A stretch of DNA of 64,000 nt from Rhododendron vialii (GCF_030253575.1 NC_080561.1:34185564-34249563), one strand, 5' to 3'; positions 11,120 to 22,049 are shown, counted from the stretch's first letter. The notes: generated by a model not told the origin, from the letters alone. Made by a program: numbers and translations.

Positions 11120-11580
11120 CAATACGAGAGAAACTTTTATGTATACCGGGGATACCAAGGACATTGATATCCCCTCCGGTCCGTTTTGCATTTTCTGGCC
11201 ATGCATTTTCCGATCACATTTGGATGATCGGCTCCGTTTATTTTGTAGAGTTCAGTGATAACCTTAATCATACCAAAAAATGTGCTTATCGAATTTTAGT
11301 AGGTATATGATCGGCACACATGAAAATTGAAGAAAACCAAAACTTGGTCAAAAAATACACTAAATAGAAACCCAATTTTGGTTTTTTTGCAATTTTCATA
11401 TGTGCCGATCATATATCAAATAAAGTCCGATGAATAGAATTTTTGGTATGAATATGGTTCTCACCGAACTCTACAAAATGAATGGAGCCGATCATCAAAA
11501 TGTGATCAGAAAATGGCCAAAAAATGAGAAACGGACCCGAGGGGATACCAACCCCCTTGATATCTGGGAGGTGCTGATGA
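11120..11580. repeat. second foldback, arms of roughly 200 bp
   Basis: The left arm (about 11140-11340) and right arm (about 11385-11570) are imperfect inverse copies. Shared blocks are GATGATCGGCTCC, TTTTGTAGAGTTC, ATATGATCGGCACA and GTCCGTTT. The counterpart is at 40615-41020. It could be a MITE, but no target duplication was identified. Confidence 0.75.
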
Positions 11581-13180
11581 TGGTGGTGGTTTGGACCCCT
11601 AGCTCTGATGGTTGCGTAAATATTCACAAAAATGCCCCGTAATTTATTCCCGCTAGGTTCATTTATATCGTTACTCGGGGTCTGATGCTTGATTTTTGTG
11701 TTATAGGTATTTGGATGATGTTGTAGAAAAAAGAGGCAAAGTTGAAGTTTACTTGGTGTTGAAACGACACGATGGCCGGTCAAATGAAATTTTTTTTTTT
11801 GATCCAAAACCCATTTCATAACAACCAAAATAGGCTAAAACAGCGAATCCATCCTAGAACAGAGAAAGAGAACCTATAGCAAACCATCACCGAAAGAAAA
11901 ACAAGAAAAAAGGTGACAAAGGGGCAATGACAAACAGTCGCAAAAACTAGTGTCTAGATCCAACCACTAGAGACTTGGGGAAGGGTTGGGTGTTTATGGG
12001 AATTGAACTCTGCCCATATGCATGAGAGTATAAAGTAGGCACCAACTGCATTCCGCCTCACTTGCAATTGGGAGGATTTCGTTCTTCCCTTTTCTGCCTT
12101 TTTCTTGGAGTATTTTTATTTAAAATAGGAGAGGCCCAACGCCATGTAGGCGAGCAGTGGGTGGAGCGGTGGAAATAAGCATTGGGGGTAGACTATCCGC
12201 ATCAACATCTTTAAATTTCAGACCAAACTACATCTTAAAAGGCCACTTCATTCCTATAGCCACTCACTTTTCCGCTAAACGTGTGTAGAATTAGCTATAT
12301 ATATTTGTCACACCCTAACTTTTAATCATGTGTTCTGACTTCTGAGTTTTCCACACATAATCCGTCAATTTCGATACATTCCGAAGAATCTTGAACAACG
12401 GAAAAAGGTGTTTTTGACTTCTAATGTTTAAGGGAAGCATTTTTCTGTGGAAACAATTACCAGGTCTACGATGAGGCGATTCAACAAGAAACGAGGAGAT
12501 CACGACGTCGTTCATCCTCCTGATGATGCAGTTTCTCCGCGAGCACAAGCACGATGACATTTCGCCACCAGTTAGTATCTCCAACCATTTCTCTCTTTCG
12601 AATTTACTATCTTTCTTGTTTAAGGCTGTGTTTGGGTCGAGTAATTTATGGAGGGAACCGAAAGAAACAATTTAAATGCTGAGAGGGGTCTTCAAGAACA
12701 GATGAAAACAGAGCATTTGGAATTCAAAACATTAACAAATCATGTGATAAACCAATTAGAACATGAAAAGAGGGGTCTTGACGAGAGAGAGATATGATAG
12801 CTTTATTAATTTTTAACGGGAAAAAAAACTACTCCAAGTTAGTTAGAACGGGCGCGAAACTGTTACGGACGTTGGTGAAAAAGTGGTTATTTTCATGACC
12901 CGTTTCAACACCTTCCATGCGTGCAACACCTTCTGATGAACAATAAAGAGCAAAACCAGTGCATGAGACTCCTGCCATTACTGGGTCTGGGGAATGGTTG
13001 ATGTAGGCAACCTTACCTCTACAAGCAGAGAGGTTGTTTTCAGACTTGAACAATTCGTTTTTTTTTAAAAAAAAAAACTTTGTGAATGCACGACCCACTA
13101 CATTATCATTTACTTGTATACGAAGGCTAGAATTCTAAAAGTTGGCCGCCTAGGCGCTAGGAGGTGATCTAACGCCTAGA
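11581..13180. other. no gene recognised
   Basis: This is non-coding as far as I can see. A 139-codon - strand frame (11409-11828) mostly overlaps the foldback arm and looks accidental. An 89-codon - strand frame (12829-13098) is shared with unit 2 in shortened form and resembles no family I know. Unit 2 lacks about 270 bp (near 12205-12480). Confidence 0.4.
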
Positions 13181-14094
13181 TGCTTCATACTTGGGGCAAA
13201 TTTATTAGAATTGTGGAGTCAAATTCTTTTGCCAAATTAACAGGTACATGTGGAGGTGACTTGAAGTGTAGGTCCGCCCTCGACTCCACTCACCCACGCA
13301 TATTCACACACAGGAGGAAACCTACACTCACAAGAGCAAATCATTTCAACGAAGAACAGGAGAATGATAATTACGAAATCTCATAACTGAAATCTCCATT
13401 TCAGATTTACAAAAGTCCCTAGCTAAAAGAGTATTTGAAGCCAAAAATAAAGAAAGAAAAGTCTGGACGTACGGCCTCTGGATCCATTTGTGCAGAGAGA
13501 GAGAGAGAGAAGAACAATCCATGGCGATTCCATCTTGGTGCAGAGCGAGAAGAACAATCGGTGTATGCGTGCTTAAAGTTTGGGGATTTTTCTTTGTTTG
13601 CCCTCCTTAGTTTGGAGAAGAACAATTTGTTCTTAATTTTAGTGGGGATGCTTCATACTTGGGGCAAATTGAATTTGCTAGTTTTAAGTCAAGGATGTGC
13701 TACCATGGACAATCTGGAGATCGACCAGGTGAGAACGGAGGAAAATCGACTGTGAATCAGAATGGATTGTAAGTCGTAATGGTGACCCAACAACTGCTAC
13801 CACACTCGATCACACATCGTATTATCATGCAGGAGATTTCGAATCCAGAAGTGTTGAATACCTGACAAGAAGCAACGCGTGCAAAGGAAATACATTTTCA
13901 TACTGCTTAGTGCCATCATTGCCGATACAATGACAAGTTCAAAATCATGTGTCGTGCACATACAATGCTATCCTCTTTCTTTCCCGAAATCAGTTTTATA
14001 GCCAAGCGTACATTTTTTAGCCAAAGGATACCGTTGGAGGAAAGCTTTAGGAACAAACTTGTTCTCTATCATATGACAAGTTCAGGGGTACAAA
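13181..14094. other. rearranged spacer, no gene recognised
   Basis: The word GATGCTTCATACTTGGGGCA occurs near 13180 and again near 13647, so a short segment has been duplicated. Unit 2 differs by several deletions here (42850-42960). In unit 2 a segment starting ACCACACTCGATCACACAT is tandemly repeated at about 42961-43035. Confidence 0.4.
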
Positions 14095-14282
14095 ACAAAC
14101 TGCCGATCGAGGGACTAAAAGAAGGAAACCTTACTGGAATGTCAACCCAACATAACAGGGAATTAGTTACTGAACATGGAATGCTATACTCCAATAGTAG
14201 AATGAGTCTTTGCTAAAGCACCAAAGCTGAAACGCAGCCATGCGGAATTTGCACCAAGGAGCGAATTATTTTTGCCTTTTAC
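14095..14282. repeat. direct repeat A (partner 16998-17195)
   Basis: Starting at ACAAACTGCCGATCGAGGG, this matches 16998-17195, including CTCCAATAGTAGAATGAGTC and the CAACGCAGCCATGCGG-like tail. Unit 2 has only one partial copy, near 47185-47265. The two copies bracket about 2.7 kb that includes an LTR-like relic. Confidence 0.8.
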
Positions 14283-14559
14283 ACCACTGAAGCCTGCGGA
14301 ATTTGCTCTGATCTGCATACATAGGCTTCTATATAGTTACTTGTATAGATAGGACCATAGTAGCTCTTCTGGCCATAGATAATTGTGATGCTTTACCCAG
14401 GTTGCTTGTGAAGCCTATACAGTCTTCTGGAATCAATCAATCCCATCTCAACCACCGAAGGAGATCAGACGCAAGGCCAGCTCTACCACAAGATCACAGA
14501 GATGATCTCACGCTTATTGAGCGGTTGCTGGTTAACGATTTCCTAGTCCTAAATTAATG

Positions 14560-15400
14560 GGTTATCCCAAGCGTAGGGCTGAGACCGACGTAGCATAATA
14601 TCCGGTGAGTCCGGAGTCGAATCCATAGAGACGGTGATGTGTGTTCCTTAAAAACTCGGGCTATTACTATTAGAAACGGGCTCTTAGGTAGCCATCTCTT
14701 ATCAATTTGATTGAGATTAACTAAAACCTAAGAAATTGATTGTTCTCTTTGAATAATTTAAAGGAGGTGCGTACGGTCGTAGGGGTCATAGCACTCGTAA
14801 CCAGTCCGGATTAACCTGCTCCGTTCAGTGTTCTTTAAAACGTTTGATTTTAGATTGAAAAAGATACCCCGCAAGATGTGAACCCGGCCTTATGGTCCCC
14901 GTTTACCCATTAGCAACGGAGAATGAGTTTTGGACCCTCATTCTCCCGTTCACATGGGCTCCAACAATGTCCAGGTTCGTCTTACGAATGTTCTTAATTA
15001 ACCTAAAATTGATCTTTCAATTTTTATGTCAGAAAACAGGAGCAGAACGTGTCCGACCTAGTCACGGTGTGCTAATCACCCCGCAACCTCACCTCGACGT
15101 CTACTCACTCATTATTAAATAAGAAGCAAAAGAAACCCTAATTAGAGACATGCTTCTATTACGCGAGATGAAAAATAAACAAGAAATATCAACTAATTAA
15201 ATATCAATGAATAACTTTTATAAAAAACTGAAATTAAAACGAGTTACCAAAGTGTAAGTAATGAAACAAAATTTGAAAACTAAACAATATTGAATCTCGC
15301 GGCAGCCCCGTTCTTCGTTTCTACTGTGGAAAAAAAAAACCCCCCTTTTTTAAAAGCCCGCCGAAGTCCCCTTTTATAAGCCATGTAGCCGACATCATCC
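14560..15400. repeat. LTR-like dispersed repeat, unit 1 only
   Basis: Related to 1-760 (shared CCGGAGTCGAA, GGCTCTTAGGTAGCCA, TTTAAAGGAG). It lies in the 13835-15400 block that unit 2 lacks; in unit 2 the flanks are joined near 43035. No coding sequence. Either a gain in unit 1 or a loss in unit 2 explains the difference. Confidence 0.6.
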
Positions 15401-16997
15401 CATTCAATTCCTTCAATAACTGGGCAACTAATTTCTACCCAATTGGGGCTTGACCCAATTCCCTCTTTACTTCAGCAGTACATGTTGCAAGTTCCATTGG
15501 CTTGCCAAGACATAACCGATTTATTCCCAAGGGAGTTAAACCCATAAAATATGAATAGACCCCTCAATTAAATTAGTATCATTGGCCATGCTGAAACTCC
15601 ACGTACCAATCTGCCAACTCATATGTCAATTTTGCCATAGTAACGCCCATTACAATGATAACCCTCCAAATACCTATAACACAAAATAAACCCATAAAAC
15701 TCCAAATAACAATATAAATAAACGTAACAATGATAAATTAGAGGGCGCGTATGTGAACATTTACGTGCCTATCACACCCCTCAACTTACACTTTGCTAGT
15801 CCTGAGCACAGAAAATAAAATGCAACTAAAGAACACAAACAAAAATCGATAGTTCTTTTAAACCCCCAGGCGGCCCCGGTAGGACGAGTAAAGTCTCGTG
15901 AGGGTTTTCAACAGTGATCACTCACAAAACATCGTGAATCCTCTTCACATGAAATTTGAAAACATGTAAGACAACTCAATGATATCTCAAGCAAAGAATA
16001 TGAAGCCATCGCAAAGAGATAACGACATAAGCAGTTCTAGAAACTATCAAGTCATAAAAATGAGTCACGACACCTATACACAAGTGAAAAATAACCAAAA
16101 ATTCTCTCCGGACCGAGTCTCGACTTAAAATCTCACCGTGTCATGCACTCAACAAATGAAATCACTCGAAACAAAGTTCATATTACACTCAATATGTGCG
16201 GGCAGACGTTATATAAATGAAAGCAAAATACTTCTGCACATAATGACACAAAAAGAACGCTCTATAAAGTGGACACACGATCTCATGAAAGGAATATCAA
16301 GTGTTGAAAACTCTCTCGATCCACCAATTCACAGCCCATTGCCCCCAGGATCAAATAGGACTTCAATTCTGGTGATAACGTTAGGTAAGGGAAAGTATTT
16401 CAAGGTTAGGGTAAAATATTCAAGTGTCCGAGAATAGGCCAACAACTGCTCATATAGGGCAAATATAACGATGCGTGCCCTCTTTTTTTCTTTAATTTTT
16501 TTCCTTCTTATCAACTCCACCACATCTCTCTTTTCTACCTTTAACACAATCCCACATTAAGAACAAGTGTTTCTCATTTTCACAATAAATTGGTGTCTTC
16601 CCTTTTAGTTTTGTTTTTATTCCTTACAAGCCCATTCTTTTGTTGTTTTTTTTTCTTTCTATTTTTGAATGGGAAAGATCACCACTAGTCAAGCATAATT
16701 CTCAACTCCACTCATCTCCTTTTTTTCTCAATAACTCACCTTCACATCATTAACTAGCCCTTTTCAAGACACAATATGGATGGCGGAGCTCAACAAGAGA
16801 ATGGTTATTATGCAAGAGGCTTAAAGAGGCTTACAAGGGATAAATGTATGAAAGGAATAAACGAACCTGCTCAAAATAGCAAAGATGGCCTATAATCCTC
16901 TCCAATGGGCAACACAACCATGCAACTTTCCAAACTCAAGAGATAAGTAGGCAATTCAAAACATTTCCAACACTCGACGATAAAAATAATGAAGGAA
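15401..16997. other. spacer with possible gypsy-type retroelement remnant
   Basis: This contains CACCCCTCAACTTACACTTTGC followed by GTCCTGAGCA, then a CCCCCAGGCGGCCCCGG block. I associate this word order with non-coding parts of plant gypsy elements, a weak recollection rather than a demonstrated match. No gag or pol motif was found. The counterpart in unit 2 is 45730-47180. The 99-codon frame at 16138-16437 is conserved between units but unrecognised. Confidence 0.35.
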
Positions 16998-17880
16998 ACA
17001 AACTGCCGATCGAGGGACTAAAAGAAGGAAACCTTACTGGAATGTCAACCCAACTTGTAATGCTATGCTCCAATAGTAGAATGAGTTACTGAACATGTAA
17101 TGCTATGCTCCAATAGTAGAATGAGTCTTTGCTAAAGCACCAAAGCTGCAACGCAGCCATGCGGTGACCAAAGAGCGAATTATTTTCGCCTTTTACTGAA
17201 CCCGCGTCATGAATTTAAGATCGGAACACAAAACAGATACCATAGCTGCAACAAAAGGATCCTATCACAAGGGTATTTACAAGAAACAACGATAAGGGTA
17301 TTTAAGGGTATTTACATGAGGCAAAATAACGATAAACATTACCGAAACAAAAGGATCCTATCACAAGGCCCCTAGCCACTCCCCAGGAGTTAAGGGTATT
17401 TACATGAGGCAGGTAATGTTGGCATCCACAGGGTATTTACAAGAACAGAATCAAGTCGCCAAGTTTTGTTTAGAGGACTCCATAGCCTGTATTCAAGCTA
17501 TCCATGTCTAATGTCTAACTCCCCATGCTTCTTAGCTTCTCAAATTTTATCTCGAGCTGTGAGGTGGACTTTCTGCATATGTTTTCAAATTTTATCTCAA
17601 ATTTGAAAAGCTTTACAACACCGGATTTTCGTCACCAATTTAATTCAGTGCTTACTGGAATATATGTGAATCATTCTACATTGTTGAAAACACTAAAAAG
17701 AGCCAAAGTTAGCGTGAATTCCATATTTTCAAGCCGGCATAGAATAAAATGAAAATCTTGTCATAACAAGGGTTGATGAACGAACCACTTGGGTTCGAGG
17801 TTGTATTCATTTATCTTAAAAAGAGGAATCGAAAAAGTAATATTTGTATGTATTCATTTAAAACTCTTTGTTAGATTCCC
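16998..17880. other. direct repeat B, then spacer without a recognised gene
   Basis: 16998-17195 is the partner of 14095-14282. About 17260-17440 holds repeated GGGTATTTACA words, a local duplication arranged differently in unit 2 (47280-47620). A 75-codon frame (17525-17752, +) is conserved in unit 2 but is not a family I recognise. Confidence 0.4.
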
Positions 17881-18559
17881 ATCAATCCTATGACCCTACA
17901 TATACGTTTCGGACCCTCTAAAGATGACCGGACCCGTTCATTTTTTGTCGGGTAAGTGGAGCCGTTCATTTAATTTAAAATATTTTTTTTAGGATTCCCG
18001 TAAAATATCAGCTTAGTCAAATATCAATAACGACGTTTACGCAGCATCCAACTTTGACTCAAAATTCAGGTCTGGACTTGCAAAGTTGAATGGATTGTAA
18101 ACAGTCTTACCGATATCCGACTAAGCTAATCTTTTATATAAAGCTTGTCAAAATATTTTAAACAAAATGAGCGACCCTGATCATTTTTGAAGACTCGTGA
18201 TAGGTCCAAAACAGATTGTGTGGGATCAAATGTACACTGAGTTGAGTGGGATCCACCTCGGACTTCCATACCAATGATTTGAACCTTGCATTTTATTAAA
18301 ATAGCTTTTAGGATGTTGTTGTAAAAAAAATTTAGTTCAAATTGAGTACCGGTAAGATCTTATCAATTTTTTTAACTTTTGACTCCTGTAAATTCAGAAA
18401 CCAAAAATCGACTTAGAACCCTTAAAATAATATTTTGGACAAATTGAATTGCTCGGATCAATTGTGTAGAATCTCGATGCGCGTCCCACCTGTGTAAACT
18501 TGGTGCATTCAATGATTTTCCCATTCAATTAAGTCCCGCCGCCCTAGCTTCTGTTGCGC

Positions 18560-18569
18560 ATATATATAT
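18560..18569 (+). promoter_or_regulatory. TATA box of the NAC gene, unit 1
   Basis: ATATATATAT precedes CCCTATAACC about 140 bp upstream of the start codon. The same arrangement is found in unit 2 (48731-48743) and upstream of the - strand NAC copy (38906-38912), which supports a shared ancestral core promoter. Confidence 0.65.
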
Positions 18570-18614
18570 CCCTATAACCTCCTTTGTCAATTTTCGAACG
18601 TAGTATCACACAGT

Positions 18615-18618
<4 letters not shown>

Positions 18619-18692
<74 letters not shown>
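18619..18692 (+). repeat. (GA)37 microsatellite in the NAC leader
   Basis: Thirty-seven GA units end 11 bp before the ATG. Unit 2 has 34. GA tracts in plant leaders can be bound by BBR/BPC GAGA factors (family knowledge; no direct evidence here). No ATG lies between the TATA box and the chosen start, so the long open frame through the repeat is best read as 5' UTR. Confidence 0.9.
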
Positions 18693-18696
<4 letters not shown>

Positions 18697-18703
18697 CAGC
18701 AAC

Positions 18704-19558
18704 ATGACTGTACCAAAAGGCTATCACTTTACGCCTACAGATCAAGAACTCCTTCTAAAATATCTCGACAAGAAGTGTACGAACGAAGCCCTGCCTTGTG
18801 ACGTCGTTATCGATCGTGAGATTTACGGCGACAAAGCCCCGTGGCAGATTTTTATGGACGAAGAAGAAGACCCATGGGAGATATCCAAAACCAAAGACAA
18901 GAAGACAGATTTATGGAAGACAGAAGGTACAATCTACGTTTTCACGACCTTGATCAAGGCCAGCCAAAACAGGATTGCCAGAAAAGCCGGTTGTGGCTCA
19001 TGGCACGGAGAGACGGCTCGTGAAGAAGTTAAGAACGGTAAATGTGCAATAGGGTACAAGACAACGTTGTACTTTGAGATTGCCGCCGACGAACCTATTG
19101 CAATGGACGGGCCTGTGAAAAAAGGCCACTGGATCATGCAAGAGTATTCTCTCCGTGATAGCAATACTGATAAAAGTAAAGGCAAATATGTTCTTTGCAG
19201 GATAAAAAGATTTGATGCAAAGTACACCAAGATTTCTCCGAGAAAAAGAAAGATTGTTGAGGCTGCCACTACTGATAATGACCTTGTAGTTCCGAAATCC
19301 GCAAAGCGTCCGAAATCTGCAAAGCGTGTTAGACCTGAGGTTATGCAAGAAAAGAAGATGGAGTGTGTTATTACTGCGACACCGGATACAGAAGTTGTTC
19401 CCTTCTCAAAAGATCAACAATTTGTGCAAGATCAGAATTTTCTAATGAGTGATGATGCGAATGAGTTAACCATTGAAGAACTTGAAGCTATTTGGGAACA
19501 GGAGGAGCAAGAAAGTTGTTCACCTTGGCATTGTGATAATTCTGCACTAGTTCATTGA
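18704..19558 (+). CDS. NAC-domain transcription factor, divergent, unit 1
   Basis: Predicted 284-residue nuclear DNA-binding protein. NAC subdomains in order: A, GYHFTPTDQELLLKYL (6-21); B, VIDREIYGDKAPWQIF (35-50); C, LWKTEG then YVFTTLIKA and GCGSWHGET (70-104); D, IGYKTTLYFE then KKGHWIMQEYSL (116-150); E, YVLCRIKR (162-169). Subdomain C is unusual: the canonical GYWKATG-like core is replaced by GSWHGE. PRKRK (179-183) and a Lys/Arg-rich stretch near 197-210 may be nuclear signals. An acidic tail has ELTIEELEAIWEQEEQ. The gene has no intron, whereas NAC genes usually have introns in the domain. The ATG after the GA tract was chosen because it gives the normal NAC N terminus. Target genes and exact subfamily are unknown. 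Confidence 0.93.
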   Translation: MTVPKGYHFTPTDQELLLKYLDKKCTNEALPCDVVIDREIYGDKAPWQIFMDEEEDPWEISKTKDKKTDLWKTEGTIYVFTTLIKASQNRIARKAGCGSWHGETAREEVKNGKCAIGYKTTLYFEIAADEPIAMDGPVKKGHWIMQEYSLRDSNTDKSKGKYVLCRIKRFDAKYTKISPRKRKIVEAATTDNDLVVPKSAKRPKSAKRVRPEVMQEKKMECVITATPDTEVVPFSKDQQFVQDQNFLMSDDANELTIEELEAIWEQEEQESCSPWHCDNSALVH

Positions 19559-20843
19559 AACGATTCGTTGTTCATTTTTAAGTACTCTAAATTTCAACAA
19601 ACTGCAGAAATGATAGTTTAAATGTTGATTGTTTTTTTATTTATTTATCAATTAAGAGTTTTCTATACCTTTGAATGTAAGGGCCTCTTCCATCAGCCTA
19701 TTGGTTTGCTTCTGTTGTACGTCGTGTACTACACAATCTCTCCATGGAGGCACGCATTCGACATTTGAAATATCAACTGATTTTCTCCTTGTTAAATGTT
19801 TGCCATCTATTTAGTTTGGAAAGTATGGTTCATAAAGCTATTGCTGGACATAATTTCAGCTTTAGGTTAGTGAAATGTAAAGGTATTTTAACTTAAGATG
19901 AGATGATACAAAGAGGTCACTGTGTCATTTATATTTACCATTGTGGTTTATGCCAACATGGGTGCACCTAGAATTTAGTAGAGAACCCATCACCAGCTTG
20001 CCAACGGGTTCCTCTTCGTAGTAGCTCCTGGCCTCTCTCGACCCTTTCTCCACGAAAAACACACCTTAGAAGCATTTATTTCCTAGATGTTCTGCCCCTC
20101 TCCTTGTACTTGCGTCTAAAGACCCACAAACTCATTTTCCTGCACAAGTTGCCAACCCAGTTATGTTAAGAAGACTTTATAGCCTGTATTCAAGCCATCC
20201 ATGTCTAATGCCCATCACACATTACTCTTACGTTCACAGATCTCATCTCAGGATATGAGGATATTCTGCTTGCGTTCGTCTTTTTCCTCTAAGAAATGAA
20301 TGCTACAGCCTTATGAATCTATTGTTTTCTGCATAACATAAGCTAAGAGTTGATCGATGACACCCACCTGTGAAGCCTGTACGTAGACCCCTTGGGACTG
20401 AATTCCCGCTCTTTATCTCGGTGATCATTTGGCTTGCGTGTGTTTTGGGAGGGGGAATGAAAAACAAAAGAAATTGGAGCTATAGATGTTAGTTTATTAG
20501 TAGTTCATTTTGCCCATTCACTATTTCATTTGTAATTAATCAGAATTTCAAGTAACTGCTGATATGATAATTCGAATAATGCGATTTTTTTAGAAGTTAT
20601 GTTTTTGCTTTGGAATGTAGAGCTGCTTCTATTTGCTTGATGGTTTGCTTCTTTTGTACGGTATGTGGTACACAATCGCTGCATAGAGGCATGCATTCAA
20701 CATTTTAAAATAGCCACTGAATTTCTCTTTCTGAAATGTTCACTGTCAGTTTATTCTTGGACACAATTTCAGGTTGAACATCTTTGACTTACGTTCAGAT
20801 GATGCAAAGGGATAGGAAGGAGTCACTGTGTAATTTAATTCTT
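19559..20843. repeat. NAC 3' flank, present twice in tandem
   Basis: About 19570-19975 and 20505-20835 (continuing at 21261 after a MITE) are diverged direct repeats: TTGGTTTGCTTCT then GTACAC.ATGT, CATGCATTC.ACATTT, GACA.AATTTCAG, TCACTGTGT.ATTT and GTTTATGCCAACA. The second copy has no NAC coding sequence in front of it, so it may be the tail of a lost further NAC copy. No other gene is seen. Counterpart in unit 2: 49683-51020. Confidence 0.7.
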
Positions 20844-21251
20844 GAGTACTGCTATGGGTACCGACGGTACCCATAGGGAAAATGCACCGACGGCCACCGG
20901 ACGGCCGTCTCCGGTCACCGGACGGCCGATCCGAGCCGTCCAAAAATTTTAAAAAATAAAACCGAGTGGCCTTACGCGAGAATCAATGGCATCCGAGGTG
21001 TGTAGGGTACTTGATCCGAGCACCCATTTTTCGTGTATATTTGTATATACGTGTATATACACGAAAAAGGGGTACTCGGATCAAGTACCCTACACACCTC
21101 GGATGCCATTGATTCTCGCGTAAGGCCACTCGGTTTTATTTTTTAAAATTTTTGGACGGCTCGGATCGGCCGTCCGGTGACCGGAGACGGCCGTCCGGTG
21201 GCCGTCGGTGCATTTTCCCTATGGGTACCGTCGGTACCAATAGGATTTCTG
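20844..21251. mobile_element. Mutator-like foldback MITE, 408 bp, unit 1 only
   Basis: Almost the entire element is one inverted repeat: the arms pair from about 20858 to the centre near 21045 with few mismatches, including GGTACCGACGGTACC at the outer end. TTAATTCTT flanks it at 20835-20843 and 21252-21260; unit 2 has this once (about 50986-50994). The 9-bp duplication suggests a Mutator-like origin. It lies in the NAC 3' flank. Confidence 0.93.
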
Positions 21252-21260
21252 TTAATTCTT

Positions 21261-22049
21261 CATGGTAGTTTATGCCAACAAGATGTGGTTACAGATGAAT
21301 TTGGCGGCAATCATGACATAAATGGAATGAGGCTGTTGAGAGGGCGGCAGCAACAATGTATGCGTAGATGCTGGTCCGTATTAACAAGAAGAAAGATTGC
21401 AGCTTGAAGCCAAATATTTCACTAATAGGGGCTGGAAAATTTTTCCTAAATGCTCCTCAAAACCAAGTAACAAGCAAGACAAAAATAGACCCGTGACGAC
21501 AAAAACAGATATCAAACCTACAGCATTTGCAGCCAGGATTCTTGACGGTTCACCACATACACATATCAAAAACACCACAGCTAAAGCAGAAACTTGGTAG
21601 ATGTTTCGAAAAGGCTTCCAAATTCTCCTATTTTCCTCATAAGATAAAACCTTGTGTCAGATTCTATACAAGCTCTAATGAAACTAACGATGTTCAAAAT
21701 AACAATAGCTTTAAAAGTAACAATAACACACTTTTGAAGTTCTAATAGGTATTCCCGGAAAAGCTTTAAAATTTACGAAAGCTACCCCGCCGTGTCCCCA
21801 TGTCTCAAGATTGTTCCACCATAAAGAAAATTAAAATTAAAAAAGTATTTTGGCTTCTCCCTAGTGTGTTGCGTGATCCCAAACTGTCCGATACAGATAT
21901 GGAGACTCGTAGGTGTGTCGGTGCTTCATAGGCCAGCTCTAACTCCAATATTCAATTACAGAAACCCATACCAAGTATCGTGCAGCTGAACCTAAGATGA
22001 AAACACGTGCCTACAACAAGATTTATATGCATGTTTTTGTGTGAATATA

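Larger units (their letters stand above)
8400..11120. repeat. left arm of an inverted NAC duplication (unit 1)
   Basis: Read on the - strand, this arm matches 17880-19760 on the + strand: a 3' flank with CCTATTGGTTTGCTTCT, NAC coding remnants, then upstream sequence 10500-11110 matching 17900-18520 in reverse (for example GATTTTTGGTTTCTGAAT and AGCTATTTTAATAAAAT). The two NAC copies thus face away from each other, with promoters between. The arm is interrupted by the Mutator-like foldback at 9320-10474. Confidence 0.85.
17880..19760. repeat. right arm of the inverted NAC duplication (unit 1)
   Basis: This is the inverse partner of 8400-11120. It includes about 680 bp of upstream sequence with its own foldback (17917-18215), the TATA region, the NAC coding sequence and part of the 3' flank. 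Confidence 0.85.

Noticed and set aside
18584..18703. Open frame extending the NAC protein upstream through an (RE)n repeat
   Set aside because: It begins at TTG, not ATG, and exists only because GA repeats lack stops; the frame differs in detail in unit 2. The ATG after the repeat gives the normal NAC N terminus.
18934..19348. Long - strand open frames opposite the NAC gene (also 49094-49508)
   Set aside because: They are antisense shadows of the conserved NAC coding sequence with no family resemblance.
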